Source: an uncultured Bacteroidaceae bacterium (GTDB lineage: Bacteria > Bacteroidota > Bacteroidia > Bacteroidales > Bacteroidaceae). Taken from it: a stretch of DNA of 57,390 nt. A program made the translations under genes and the position numbers. Location of the stretch: positions 1 to 57,390 of the forward strand of contig CAKQRW010000014.1 of NCBI GenBank assembly GCA_934271655.1, written 5' to 3'. Positions 9,395 to 17,940 of this stretch are shown here, in pieces. The stretch's first letter is position 1. Each line of letters starts with the position of its first letter. The notes beneath the pieces were generated by a model that saw only the letters and a list, made by a program, of their open reading frames with translations, did not search any database and was not told the origin of the DNA.

Positions 9395-10534
9395 CTACTC
9401 CTCTGGAGGCAATCCATTCATAATTATATTCTCAATTGGCGCCATAAGAGCCTCAATATCGAACTCATAGCCACGCATCTCGCTTTTCTGACGGTACTCA
9501 TCAAGCAGCTTCGGGTCATCAAGGAACTTCTTTATGCCATCATAGAGGCCATTCTCTGAATTGGACACCATGAGCGCGCACTCGCCATCCTTAAACAACT
9601 CATTGTTCTCCGGACTCTTGGTAGCCACAATAGGCATGCCAAGGATGAGTGCCTTCACCGCAGCAGAGCTATACGAGCAGCACACATACAGCTGTCCATG
9701 CACGATGTAACGGTATGGATTAGGATGCGCTCCGAAAAGCTTTATCTTGTTCTCCAGACCCTTATCCTTTACATAATGCTCCAATATACCCATTTCCAAG
9801 CCATCGCCGAAAATCCACAATCCCACGTCATAGCCCTCATTGTTCAACTTATACACCACCCTCAAAAGGCGTCCATAGGCATTGTCAGCCTCCAGACGTC
9901 CCTGAGTGACCAGACGCACAGCCACCTTGTTTGGATCTTCTTTTGTGGCATTGAGCGACTTCAGACGCACAGCCAGAGAGTCAAGCGGAGTGTACAGCAT
10001 ACGCACAGGTGTCTTCACATCGGGGAACTGCTTCATGAAAGCCTCCTTGATGAGATTGGTCACACATATTATTCCATCAAAGGCGTTATATGCCTTTGCC
10101 TCGTCCTCTGGGCGCTTATACACCTCAGAAGTCCAATGGTTCTTGTAGAGGTCGGTGTGCACCCAAGCATATTTCCTTGACTTCCTGTTGGTAGAGCAAC
10201 TGAGCAACTTGGTCACAAAGCCTTCGCTGCACGCTATCTCCACATCATAGCCCTTGGGCACATAGAGAGTGTAGACCCACGACATTGGCAACTTGCGGTA
10301 TATCCACTTTGACTTGGTGCTGTCTACACTGCCACGAATGAGGTACTTGTACTTGGCGTTCTCACGGATAGTCGACTCAAATGGGCCACCCCTATTGATA
10401 GCGCAAACAGCCACTTCATATTTAGTCTTGTCCAAATACTCAACCATGGTGGCCAAGGTCTTAGCTGCCTTGTCACCATGCAACGATTCTATGAGAAACA
10501 GAACCTTGCGTCTGCGTATATTGTTTTCTTCCAT
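9395..10534 (-). CDS. Glycosyltransferase family 4 (GT-B)
   Basis: This 379-residue GT-B glycosyltransferase begins RRKVLFLIESLHGDKAAKTLATMV, a family 4 variant lacking the usual GG loop. VRLVTQGRLEADNAYGRLLRVV lies at about residue 210 and WIFGDGLEMGILEHYVKDKGL at about residue 245. The donor motif is weak: VCCSYSSAAVKALILGMPIVAT at about residue 290 has Ser-Ala where most family members have the EGF(G/P) pair with the first glutamate. This may mean altered donor handling. It is the first glycosyltransferase after wza-wzc, which often marks an early step, but this is only inference. The 153-base gap behind it carries a 35-bp direct repeat. Confidence 0.82.
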   Translation of the reverse strand: MEENNIRRRKVLFLIESLHGDKAAKTLATMVEYLDKTKYEVAVCAINRGGPFESTIRENAKYKYLIRGSVDSTKSKWIYRKLPMSWVYTLYVPKGYDVEIACSEGFVTKLLSCSTNRKSRKYAWVHTDLYKNHWTSEVYKRPEDEAKAYNAFDGIICVTNLIKEAFMKQFPDVKTPVRMLYTPLDSLAVRLKSLNATKEDPNKVAVRLVTQGRLEADNAYGRLLRVVYKLNNEGYDVGLWIFGDGLEMGILEHYVKDKGLENKIKLFGAHPNPYRYIVHGQLYVCCSYSSAAVKALILGMPIVATKSPENNELFKDGECALMVSNSENGLYDGIKKFLDDPKLLDEYRQKSEMRGYEFDIEALMAPIENIIMNGLPPEE

Positions 10535-10568
10535 ATTTTCGAGTGTTTATCTATTCAACAATCAGCAG

Positions 10569-10668
10569 CTGAAGTTACTGAGACAATCAGCATAAGCTAC
10601 AGGGCTTCTTCTCGAAGAGATGCTTCGGGTTGACTGAAGCCACTGAGACAATCAGCATAAGCTACAGG
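10569..10668. repeat. 35-bp direct repeat pair, 65-bp offset
   Basis: Copies at 10569-10603 and 10634-10668 differ at two positions and share ACTGAGACAATCAGCATAAG and the following bases. The 30 bases between are unrelated. It lies between wzc and a glycosyltransferase gene. Confidence 0.88.
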
Positions 10669-10687
10669 AAAGCACAGCCAAAACGGC

Positions 10688-13147
10688 TTAGTCATCGTCT
10701 CGTGTATAGCCATAAGAGCTGTAGCGATGGTAGCCATAATAAGAGAATGAGTCTGCCGTACCATTGAGGATGAGCGACATTTTAGGCAACTTGCCCTCAT
10801 CGTAATAAGCCTGTATGTCGGGCAGCATGCTCTTGTCAAGATACTCTGCGCGCACGATGAACAGCGTGGCGTCAGCATACTTGCCTATGATAGACGCATC
10901 GGCTATAATCTCCACAGGAGGACAGTCGAGGATGATATAAGCATACTCATCACGCAGTTCCTCAAGCAATTCAGCCAGACGGTCATCAAAGAGCAGCTCC
11001 GTTGGATTGGGAGGGATAGTGCCCACTGGCACTATATCCAGATACTGGTGAGTGGCATTACGTATGACCACATCATCAAAACTGTCTGTCACACCCGACA
11101 GATAGTCGGCTATGCCAATCTTTGGCTTGCCCACCATGGCCGACAGCGAAGCCTTGCGGAGGTCGAGGTCGATGGCCAGCACCTTCTGCTTCTTTATGGC
11201 AAACGATGTGATGAGGTTGGTCACCACAAACGTCTTGCCCGAGTTAGGCACGAAAGAGGTGTTCATGATGACACGTCCTCTGCCACCCTTGGCGGTCATA
11301 AACTCAATGTTTGTACGGATCACACGGAAGGCCTCATTGATGACATTGCGCGAATGGTCCTTCACCAGGATGTGCAGGCTCTTATCCTCCACAAAATCAT
11401 CCCAAGGAGAAATCATATTCTTTATATTCTGCCAGAACTTCTTCCACGGGCCAAACAGCTTCTCTGTGAACGTGCGGTGATGACGATAGAGTGGAATCTC
11501 TCCGATGAATGGGATGGTGAGTTCAGACAAGTCATTGCGGCTGCGCACCTTGTTGTTCACAGCCTCAAGCAGGAATATCAGCAGTGCCGGAACAGCCACT
11601 CCCGCTGCAAAGCCTATGAGCCATATCAGCTGCGGCACAGGAGATGTAGGCACATTAGATCCCGTAGGAGATGAGATCATGCGCGTGTTGTACGCTGTGA
11701 AGGCCTGGGAAAGCTCGTTCTCCTCTCTTTTCTGCAAGAGATAAAGATACAGGTTCTCCTTGACCTTCTGCTGGCGTTCGACAGACAGCAGGTATTTCGA
11801 CTGCTCTGGCGAGGAGGCTATCTTCTTGTTGGCCATGCCTTTCACAGACTGCGCCGACCTCAGCGACACATTAAGTGTGGCTATATAGTTGTCCATAGAA
11901 GATATCAGCGAACTGCGGAGTCCGTCAAGCTGCTGGTCCTTGCGCTGCACGAGCGGGTTCTGCTCCGAGGTGACATTGAGCATGTTGTTTCGGGCCAAGA
12001 GCAGATTGTTGTATTCCGAAATCTGTGAAGTCAGGTTGGCGCTGCTGAACACCTGGTTGGAAGGAATCAGCGTGTAGCGGTTGGCCGAGTTGGTCAGATA
12101 GTTGCGCACATACCGGGCCATGTACAACTGGCTATTCAACTCAGTAGACTGGCTGGTAGCCTCATTAGCCTGGTTTATGTACATCTCAGACACATCGTTA
12201 GAGCCCGCAGGAATCAAGTTGGCCGACTTGTATGAAGATATGTCATTCTCCACGTTGCCCAACTCCTTCTCTATCACGCCGAGACGCTCCTTGATAAACT
12301 CTGTGGTGGCCACAGTCTTGCGGTTGCAGTCCTCAAGCCAGCTGTCGTCATAGACAGCCAGTATGGCAGAGATGACATCTTCCGCTCTCTGAGGACTCTC
12401 GTCTGTGTATGTGATATTGATGATGGACGACTGCCCGCCCATGGCATCTACGCTCAGGTTTGACATGACCTTGGCGATGACCGACTGCATAGGCTGGCGG
12501 TCCACTCTGACTGTGAGATTCATCGGAGCCGTATTGTCCACCTTCTGCACATCCACATTGCCTATAGGCGTCTTCACCACCGTGCCCACCTTTCCTTTCA
12601 CAATGCCAGGCACCGGAGCGCCGCCACGCTGGAATTCAGACATCACGTATGAGCTATCTGATTTCAGCTCAAAGATAAAGTCGGCAGCCTCTTGGTCATT
12701 AAGCTGCAAAGGCAGTATCTTCACAGGCAAGCTGCTTCCATAAATGATCTCTTCATGAAAGCGTCCCATGCCATAGCAAGTCACATCCAGCCTCAGATTC
12801 TTCACAGCCGTGGCAGCGAAGTCACGAGATTTCAGCGTGTACATCTCGTCTGTCAGGTCAACACTGTTGTTGATGAACGACATCTGGGTCTGCACATCCT
12901 TAGCATCATTCTTTATCTTGATGGACGCCGAACGGGTGTAGATAGGCGGCGTCGTCTTCAGATAAAGGTAGCTGCCTGTCAGGCCAAGGCCTATGCACAG
13001 TACGAACCAGTACCACCTTGACGCAAAGAGACGAACAAATTCCATGACTTTTGCCATTGGGCTCACACTCCTTTGTATCTGCGCTGTGCCTGACAGCTGT
13101 GGAGCCACCGTTGCTGGAGATTGGTTTTCAAGAGGTAACATAAACAT
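10688..13147 (-). CDS. wzc: Wzc-type polysaccharide chain-length regulator and BY-kinase
   Basis: This 819-residue fused co-polymerase and bacterial tyrosine autokinase controls polysaccharide length and export. Residues about 25-110 are the Wzz-type N-terminus with TM1 (WYWFVLCIGLGLTGSYLYL). A long periplasmic coiled region follows, then TM2 (LIWLIGFAAGVAVPALLIFLL) near residue 510. The cytoplasmic kinase has a modified Walker A (FVPNSGKTFVVTN, about 630), Walker A' (VLAIDLDLRKA, about 655) and Walker B (YIILDCPP, about 740). The last 20 residues contain six tyrosines (SYYGYHRYSSYGY), the autophosphorylation cluster. A matching phosphatase gene is not in the window. It lies 168 bases downstream of wza. 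Several internal Met codons could also be starts. Confidence 0.95.
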   Translation of the reverse strand: MFMLPLENQSPATVAPQLSGTAQIQRSVSPMAKVMEFVRLFASRWYWFVLCIGLGLTGSYLYLKTTPPIYTRSASIKIKNDAKDVQTQMSFINNSVDLTDEMYTLKSRDFAATAVKNLRLDVTCYGMGRFHEEIIYGSSLPVKILPLQLNDQEAADFIFELKSDSSYVMSEFQRGGAPVPGIVKGKVGTVVKTPIGNVDVQKVDNTAPMNLTVRVDRQPMQSVIAKVMSNLSVDAMGGQSSIINITYTDESPQRAEDVISAILAVYDDSWLEDCNRKTVATTEFIKERLGVIEKELGNVENDISSYKSANLIPAGSNDVSEMYINQANEATSQSTELNSQLYMARYVRNYLTNSANRYTLIPSNQVFSSANLTSQISEYNNLLLARNNMLNVTSEQNPLVQRKDQQLDGLRSSLISSMDNYIATLNVSLRSAQSVKGMANKKIASSPEQSKYLLSVERQQKVKENLYLYLLQKREENELSQAFTAYNTRMISSPTGSNVPTSPVPQLIWLIGFAAGVAVPALLIFLLEAVNNKVRSRNDLSELTIPFIGEIPLYRHHRTFTEKLFGPWKKFWQNIKNMISPWDDFVEDKSLHILVKDHSRNVINEAFRVIRTNIEFMTAKGGRGRVIMNTSFVPNSGKTFVVTNLITSFAIKKQKVLAIDLDLRKASLSAMVGKPKIGIADYLSGVTDSFDDVVIRNATHQYLDIVPVGTIPPNPTELLFDDRLAELLEELRDEYAYIILDCPPVEIIADASIIGKYADATLFIVRAEYLDKSMLPDIQAYYDEGKLPKMSLILNGTADSFSYYGYHRYSSYGYTRDDD

Positions 13148-13315
13148 CCTTCAGGTCATCACCGACCTGCCTCATTTTCTTTTTTTACGTAAAACAATCT
13201 TTCCGCGTGCGCTCAGAAACGCCCGCTCACTTGTACATTGAGCACCCATTCCGAACGTCCACGTATACCTTATTATTATATATGCTTACACATTATTATA
13301 TATATAACGCATTCA

Positions 13316-14068
13316 TCACTTAAACCATCCTATGGCACTAATCAGCATTGTAGCGAGAGAGAACCAGAATGTAGGCTGGACAGTAGAGTTGCCCATCACG
13401 GTAGACTCGCGCTTCTTCTTCTTGTTCATCTCCACATACACCACATCATTCTGCTGCAGATAATACACTGGCGAGGCGTACAAGTCCTCCGCAGAGCAGA
13501 AATTGACCTCATACACAGTCTTCTTGCCATAGTTCTCTCTGATGACCTTCACATTGGTGCGCTGGCCCGTTATGTCGAGGTCGCCCAGATTGCCAATGGC
13601 ATCCAGGATGGTGAACTTGTCACGGTCTATCTGCACACGTCCTGTGCCCACATCGCCAAGCACTATGACATAGAGGTTTGAATAGTCTACAGTCACGATG
13701 GGATCTGTCACGAACTCCTTCTCGCGAAGCTGCTCACGGATAGTCTCCTGCAGCTCCTGGCGGTTGAGTCCGGCCACATGTATCTTGCCGAGCTTAGGGA
13801 AACGTATGCATCCTTCAGAGTCAATAGTATACTTGGATGCTGTCCCGCCCAAACTATAGCGCTGGTCAAGCTCTGCATCCTGCGTGCTCACACTGATAGT
13901 AATCTCATCATCCGGCTTAAACTTGATCTCCACCGGGTTCTGGACAACTATAGACTTGCCTACATTGAAATCCTGGAAATACGCTATGTCCTTCGGCGCA
14001 GAACATGAACTAAAGAGAGCCGTCACCATGATGACAACCATGCTGAAAACCAAACCTGTCTGTTTCAT
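13316..14068 (-). CDS. wza: Polysaccharide export outer-membrane lipoprotein (Wza/BexD family)
   Basis: This forms the outer-membrane end of the export path and works with Wzc. The start at 14068 gives a 250-residue protein opening MKQTGLVFSMVVIMVTALFS then SCSAPKD, a clear type II signal peptide with lipobox cysteine at residue 22. The frame is open 28 codons further upstream, but that segment is hydrophilic and would bury the signal. KFKPDDEITISVSTQDAELD is the poly-export (PES) domain start. IHVAGLNRQELQETI and two SLBB-like segments (VIVLGDVG..., YLQQNDVVYVE) follow. The C-terminal WFSLATMLISAIGWF is a hydrophobic helix suited to an outer-membrane anchor. It is the first gene of the polysaccharide operon, about 190 bases after a predicted promoter. 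Confidence 0.93.
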   Translation of the reverse strand: MKQTGLVFSMVVIMVTALFSSCSAPKDIAYFQDFNVGKSIVVQNPVEIKFKPDDEITISVSTQDAELDQRYSLGGTASKYTIDSEGCIRFPKLGKIHVAGLNRQELQETIREQLREKEFVTDPIVTVDYSNLYVIVLGDVGTGRVQIDRDKFTILDAIGNLGDLDITGQRTNVKVIRENYGKKTVYEVNFCSAEDLYASPVYYLQQNDVVYVEMNKKKKRESTVMGNSTVQPTFWFSLATMLISAIGWFK

Positions 14069-14246
14069 ACCTATCGTTTTCGTTATATTCTTTTTTCTTT
14101 TCTGACTACAATCTTTCTGTTTGCCACTTTTGCCTACAGAGCATACCTTCACCTCCCCTTGCTACCAGCAACAATCTGGTTTGCAACGGTTTAAACTTCA
14201 CTCTGCTCTTAATAGCCTCTAATATGCTTCTGTCCATAACAAAAGA

Positions 14247-14264
14247 GAAACAGAATTCTGTTTC
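14247..14264. promoter_or_regulatory. Perfect 18-bp palindrome, candidate operator
   Basis: GAAACAGAATTCTGTTTC is perfectly self-complementary and abuts the predicted -7 box, covering the expected transcription start of the wza-wzc operon. Its size and symmetry suit a dimeric repressor or activator. A small RNA hairpin at the transcript's 5' end is the alternative. Confidence 0.5.
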
Positions 14265-14271
14265 AAAATTA
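14264..14271 (-). promoter_or_regulatory. Predicted -7 box of the polysaccharide operon promoter
   Basis: On the minus strand the box reads TAATTTTG, matching the Bacteroidota TAnnTTTG consensus. A clear -33 TTTG is not seen at the right distance. Transcription would start just inside the adjoining 18-bp palindrome, giving a leader of about 190 bases before wza. Confidence 0.55.
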
Positions 14272-14344
14272 CAAAAAATAACAATACCAGCACCCAAAAA
14301 GCCTGCTTTTTTTATTCTGTATTCCTAAATCTTATAACAAAAGC

Positions 14345-14378
14345 GTCACAACTGATATAGTTTCTTATCAGTTGTGAC
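14345..14378 (-). terminator. Hairpin terminator, probably of the CE12 gene
   Basis: Perfect 13-bp arms (GTCACAACTGATA and complement) flank an 8-base loop. The minus-strand RNA continues GCTTTTGTT; the plus side also has a T run (CTTTTT), so it may work both ways. Confidence 0.7.
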
Positions 14379-14425
14379 ACTTTTTCCATAAATTAATAGC
14401 TTTATGACAACAAGCTTGCCAAGTG

Positions 14426-14529
14426 CCTTTTGCTTCATGACATAAACCTGCCAGAATACATCCAGAAAGGCCAATACCGTCACAGACCTGTCCTTTTGCT
14501 TCATGACATAAAACCTGCCAGAATACATC
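14426..14529. repeat. 37-bp direct repeat pair, 66-bp offset
   Basis: Copies at 14426-14462 and 14492-14529 (one base longer) share CCTTTTGCTTCATGACATAA and a following CCTGCCAGAATACATC. A 29-base spacer separates them. Confidence 0.9.
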
Positions 14530-14686
14530 TGCAAGGCAATATGCTCATGATCATCTCTTAGGCTTGGCACGTAGTCTCAGCACGCAGCTGAATCACGACG
14601 CAGGCCGTTCCATCCAAACTCTAACCGTCATCTGGCGTGTCAGATAGTGCCAGAGACAGCAGCTTGGTGTCGGTTTCGTCCAAGTG

Positions 14687-16000
14687 CTAATTGCCATCAG
14701 GCTTCACTATGTCAATGAAGGGACCGTCATTCCAGTGGAAGCCTCGCCAGTTGTCAGGCTTGGCCGCATCAAATGGCACATAGTCTCCACGCAACCATCC
14801 AGACACAGGCATCCCGATACTTTTCATACCTTCCACCACCATCTTCGACAGCTCATATGCGCCATAAGGATTGAAGTGCGTGTTATCCTCGAAAGCTTTC
14901 AGCTGACCAGGATACGTGTGGGCCGGATAATGGACAAAAGCGTGCTTGCTCTCCTCCACGCCAAGTGTCTCATAGAACGTGCGCGTCATCTCATGCAGTT
15001 CGATGACCTGCACTCCCAAGTCCTTAGCCACCCAACGCATCGCCTCGGGATAGTTGGCGTGAGTCTCCATTATCCTTCCTTGCCCATCGAAAGAACGTCG
15101 CTGTGTAGGAGTGACAAACACAGGCGTGACACCTTTTGAGCGTGCCTCGTCAACAAACTGCTTCAGGGCATAGGCATAGTTGTAGAAGGCTCCGCTGCCC
15201 GGACGTTTCTCCTTCTGGTCATTATGTCCGAATTCCATAAAGATATAATCCCCTGGTTTCATGAGCGAGACTATTTTCTTCAGCCTTCCCGCGCCGATAA
15301 ACGATGTGGCAGTCTCGCCGCTTTCTGCATAGTTGGCTACAGCTACCTTGTCGTTAAACCACCTTGTCACCATCTGGCCCCACGATGCCCAAGGCTCATA
15401 GTCTTGGTCCACCACTGTGGAGTTGCCGCAGAGCCACAAGGTGGGCACACCATCTACGGGTTCTACCTTAATGGACGACACAGCAGGAGCGTCGCCATTG
15501 ATTTCAATGGTCAGTTTGTCGTCCCAATTAAGCTTATTCTCCTCACGTTTCTTTATCCTCACCCTGTCCGTCTTTCCGTCGGCAAGCAGTATGGATGTGT
15601 TGCGCTTGTTCACCACAAAGCTATATGTGCGCAGCTCACCCTTCCTCGTCAAAGCATCCTGCACAAAGAGGCGGCGAGACTCAGCCCTGACTGTCGTGTT
15701 GGCTGCGCGCTTCTTGGAGCCCACGGTCACACTCACTCTATAGTTGCCATCTGGCACGCTTACAGAGAAATAGAATATCCCATCAGACAACTTGTACGTG
15801 TCGTTCTGCATTGTGCGAGCCTCAGCCACCACATCCTGGAAATCATAACCGTAGCCCTTGGCATCCGAATACTTATCACCAGCCTTCACCTGCACCGCAT
15901 CTTTCAACCGTCCATCGAAAGAGAAGGTCTGGGCTAATGATGGCAATGCTGCGCCAAATGTCACAAGCGACAGCAAAAGCTTATTGTACTTGGTAATCAT
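14687..16000 (-). CDS. Secreted rhamnogalacturonan acetylesterase-like SGNH hydrolase (CE12 type)
   Basis: This 437-residue secreted esterase probably removes acetyl groups from the rhamnogalacturonan backbone of pectin. MITKYNKLLLSLVTFGAALPSLAQ is a signal peptide. Residues about 25-180 form a beta-rich N-terminal module of the kind seen in CE12 proteins of Bacteroidota. The catalytic part has block I LWLCGNSTV (GNS in place of the usual GDS), block III FMEFGHNDQ and block V DNTHFNPYG with the Asp and His of the triad. The same strand carries a GH105 rhamnogalacturonyl hydrolase about 2 kb upstream, consistent with pectin use. A 9-bp repeat array lies immediately before the start. A 13-bp stem hairpin about 310 bases after the stop may be its terminator. 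Confidence 0.85.
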   Translation of the reverse strand: MITKYNKLLLSLVTFGAALPSLAQTFSFDGRLKDAVQVKAGDKYSDAKGYGYDFQDVVAEARTMQNDTYKLSDGIFYFSVSVPDGNYRVSVTVGSKKRAANTTVRAESRRLFVQDALTRKGELRTYSFVVNKRNTSILLADGKTDRVRIKKREENKLNWDDKLTIEINGDAPAVSSIKVEPVDGVPTLWLCGNSTVVDQDYEPWASWGQMVTRWFNDKVAVANYAESGETATSFIGAGRLKKIVSLMKPGDYIFMEFGHNDQKEKRPGSGAFYNYAYALKQFVDEARSKGVTPVFVTPTQRRSFDGQGRIMETHANYPEAMRWVAKDLGVQVIELHEMTRTFYETLGVEESKHAFVHYPAHTYPGQLKAFEDNTHFNPYGAYELSKMVVEGMKSIGMPVSGWLRGDYVPFDAAKPDNWRGFHWNDGPFIDIVKPDGN

Positions 16001-16020
16001 ATTTTTTTCTTTGTTTTATT

Positions 16021-16090
16021 ATTATAGATACTATAATCCCGAACGAATCCCGAAGTCTATAGCTTCTATAGCCACTATAGCTCCTATATC
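16021..16090. repeat. 9-bp tandem array upstream of the CE12 gene
   Basis: The minus strand reads GATATAGGA, GCTATAGTG, GCTATAGAA, GCTATAGAC and then weaker units, ending about 20 bases before the CE12 ATG and touching the ferredoxin terminator. Confidence 0.75.
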
Positions 16091-16129
16091 AAAAAAAGCG
16101 ACATGCTCAATAATTTGAGAATGTCGCTT
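16091..16129 (-). terminator. Ferredoxin terminator
   Basis: The arms AAGCGACAT/ATGTCGCTT with an inner CTCAA/TTGAG stem are followed on the minus strand by seven uridines, 60 bases past the ferredoxin stop. Confidence 0.85.
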
Positions 16130-16188
16130 ATACCCTTGCGTTGTGTCACACAAGCGGAACATATCGCTAAGCCTTATAGCCTACCGCA

Positions 16189-16362
16189 TTATTCGCCTGG
16201 AGCGATAGCACCAGCAGGACATGCGTCTGCGCAAGTACCGCAGTCTACGCATGAATCTGCATCAATTTCATACTTGCCATCACCTTCGCTGATAGCACCT
16301 GATGGGCACTCGCCAGCGCAAGTTCCACACATTACACAATCGTCGCTAATTACGTAAGCCAT
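16189..16362 (-). CDS. 2[4Fe-4S] ferredoxin (57 residues)
   Basis: This is a small soluble electron carrier. The translated frame starts MAYVISDDCVMCGTCAGECP. It holds two complete CxxCxxCxxxCP cluster motifs: Cys 9, 12, 15, 19 and Cys 38, 41, 44, 48. The protein ends AGAIAPGE. Such clostridial-type ferredoxins serve pyruvate:ferredoxin oxidoreductase and hydrogenase or Rnf in anaerobes. It appears monocistronic: a TACATTTGC promoter box lies about 75 bases upstream and a strong hairpin terminator with seven uridines lies 60 bases downstream. The codons are the common ones of the genome, consistent with high expression. Confidence 0.96.
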   Translation of the reverse strand: MAYVISDDCVMCGTCAGECPSGAISEGDGKYEIDADSCVDCGTCADACPAGAIAPGE

Positions 16363-16436
16363 AATTTTAACCCTTTATAATATTTAATATATTTGTTATT
16401 ACTTTCCTTATCTACCGCTTCATTGCGATTGACGAT

Positions 16437-16445
16437 GCAAATGTA
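16437..16445 (-). promoter_or_regulatory. Predicted ferredoxin promoter -7 box
   Basis: The minus strand reads TACATTTGC, a match to TAnnTTTGC, about 75 bases before the ferredoxin ATG. The -33 element is not obvious. Confidence 0.55.
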
Positions 16446-16621
16446 GGAAAAGTTTTTGTCATATACCAAATTTTAGGTAAAGAAAATGCTTCTGCGACTT
16501 AAAAATATACCCATTTTATGGTATTTGGCCTTTCAATACCCACTTTTTAGTATTGTTTTAACGGCCAAGCGCACATGCGGGCATTCACATGCCGCCTGGT
16601 GGTTGCTTACAGGCCTTAGGC

Positions 16622-17629
16622 TCATTTCGCTGTTGTGAGAGAGAGAGTCTGAAGTCCTGCCTCCAACTGCCGCATGATGGGCTTCTTCTTCTCATCGGGA
16701 GCAAAGACAAAGCCTTCCACCACCACTATGCGTTTGTTTACGCTGTCGGGCACGTAGTAAGACACGAAAGGGCCTCCCATGGCACCTTTCCTCATTCGCC
16801 ACAGTCCGCGCACCACAGCCACGTCTTCTTTTCCACAAGGGTCGACATCGGGAAGCACCGAGCGAGGGTCTGTCTCCACCCACTGGCCTTCTCTCTCGCC
16901 AGGAATATTCACCTGCATGACAGAGTCGCGCGCAGCCACCATCGCCTCCAGCGTCATCGTGCGCATAGGCAATGTGTAGACGCACACATTCTGGCGAAAC
17001 TCGCGTTTGCTGTCGGCGCACCATATGAAGTCCTTGCCTTTCTTTATGTCATCCACATCTTTCGGCACCCTTATATCTGCGCCAAACATCTTCTTGACCT
17101 GCGCAGCCACTATGCCACTATACTCTTTGCCAAGCAACGCGCGTTCTCTGGCGAACTCGTTCTTATTGAACTCACCCAGTATATAGCCTGCACGTTCCCT
17201 CATCAGATTGGCAAAGCTCTCATTGTCGGGGGCACACACATACAGCACCGTCTGCGGACGCGCATACAGATTGGCCGCACATCTCACCTCGGCCTTCTTA
17301 TATTCCTGGCCCACATCCGCCACCAATATATTGGCATAGAACTTGAAGATGCCGTCAAAGCGCCTATGGTCAATAGTAGTGACACGGAAGTTTGGCTCCA
17401 CCTGCGGCAGCACCTCAGCTGGCGACTCAGCCACTACCATCAGGCTCTGCCCCGCATTGGTCTTAAGCCATTCCTTGTCGGCCACCACCAACAGCTCATA
17501 CGGCGCGCTCTGCACCTTTGCCGTGGCCTGTTTGCCACCGTCCTTTCCTTCTCCATCTTTCTTTTCGGAAGAGCATGCGCACACCAGCAGCATGAGCGCA
17601 AGCAGAAGAGAAAACACATGTCTGTTCAT
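16622..17629 (-). CDS. DUF4837 family lipoprotein
   Basis: This 335-residue protein has a type II signal peptide: MNRHVFSLLLALMLLVCACS, with lipobox cysteine at residue 19. A Lys/Gly/Glu-rich linker follows (SSEKKDGEGKDGGKQ), then a globular domain matching the pattern of DUF4837 (PF16125). Recognisable pieces are YELLVVADKEWLK, a central FKFYANILVADV and QWVETDPRSVLPDV. Family members are found in Bacteroidota and have no assigned function; the lipoprotein signal places it in the envelope, probably facing the periplasm. A 22-bp tandem repeat array lies between it and the GH105 gene upstream. Domain assignment is from memory of the family pattern. Confidence 0.75.
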   Translation of the reverse strand: MNRHVFSLLLALMLLVCACSSEKKDGEGKDGGKQATAKVQSAPYELLVVADKEWLKTNAGQSLMVVAESPAEVLPQVEPNFRVTTIDHRRFDGIFKFYANILVADVGQEYKKAEVRCAANLYARPQTVLYVCAPDNESFANLMRERAGYILGEFNKNEFARERALLGKEYSGIVAAQVKKMFGADIRVPKDVDDIKKGKDFIWCADSKREFRQNVCVYTLPMRTMTLEAMVAARDSVMQVNIPGEREGQWVETDPRSVLPDVDPCGKEDVAVVRGLWRMRKGAMGGPFVSYYVPDSVNKRIVVVEGFVFAPDEKKKPIMRQLEAGLQTLSLTTAK

Positions 17630-17940
17630 AAGTTTACATTCTGATTTGTCCTATTTCTCCTGTTCTCTTTGGGACTATTTCACTTGTTCTGTTATAGATA
17701 GACATCCATTAAGTTATAGGTAAGCCTCCATGCAGCTATAAGTAGACGTTTATTCTGGTATAAGTAGACGTTTATTCTGCTATAAGCAGACGATTATTAA
17801 GCTATAGATAGATGTTCATTCTGCTATAAGCAGACGTTCAGGATCATCTTACAGCTGAAGCAAACGGCCCTCATATTCACCGCGTCCACCGTCACATAAG
17901 ATTGGCGCGCCTCTGCTCCATCTCCCCTATTCTACTTATT
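17630..17940. other. Gap between DUF4837 and GH105 genes
   Basis: About half of these 311 bases is the seven-unit 22-bp array. No promoter box with a full TAnnTTTG match or terminator was recognised. Confidence 0.6.
17692..17845. repeat. 22-bp tandem array, seven degenerate units
   Basis: Seven consecutive units of exactly 22 bases start at 17692, 17714, 17736, 17758, 17780, 17802 and 17824. Units share the form (C/T)TATARRTAGACRT plus a T-rich end; units 3 and 4 differ at one base. It fills much of the gap between GH105 and the DUF4837 gene. Confidence 0.9.

Larger units (their letters stand above)
14069..14686. other. Gap between wza and CE12 gene
   Basis: This 618-base stretch holds the wza leader, the 18-bp palindrome with the -7 box, a hairpin terminator (14345-14378) and a 37-bp direct repeat pair. 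Open frames in it look random and are not supported as genes. Confidence 0.7.

Noticed and set aside
10569..10668. Two-repeat CRISPR
   Set aside because: Only two copies, no leader, no cas genes in the window, and the other 66-bp-spaced loci have different repeats. Spacer searches would be needed to revive the idea.
14069..14152. N-terminal extension of Wza
   Set aside because: It is hydrophilic and would precede a normal lipoprotein signal; the start at 14068 is preferred.
14346..14570. 74-codon minus-strand frame with a repeated VMKQK segment
   Set aside because: The repeat is the 37-bp intergenic direct repeat; it runs across a terminator hairpin and has no start context.
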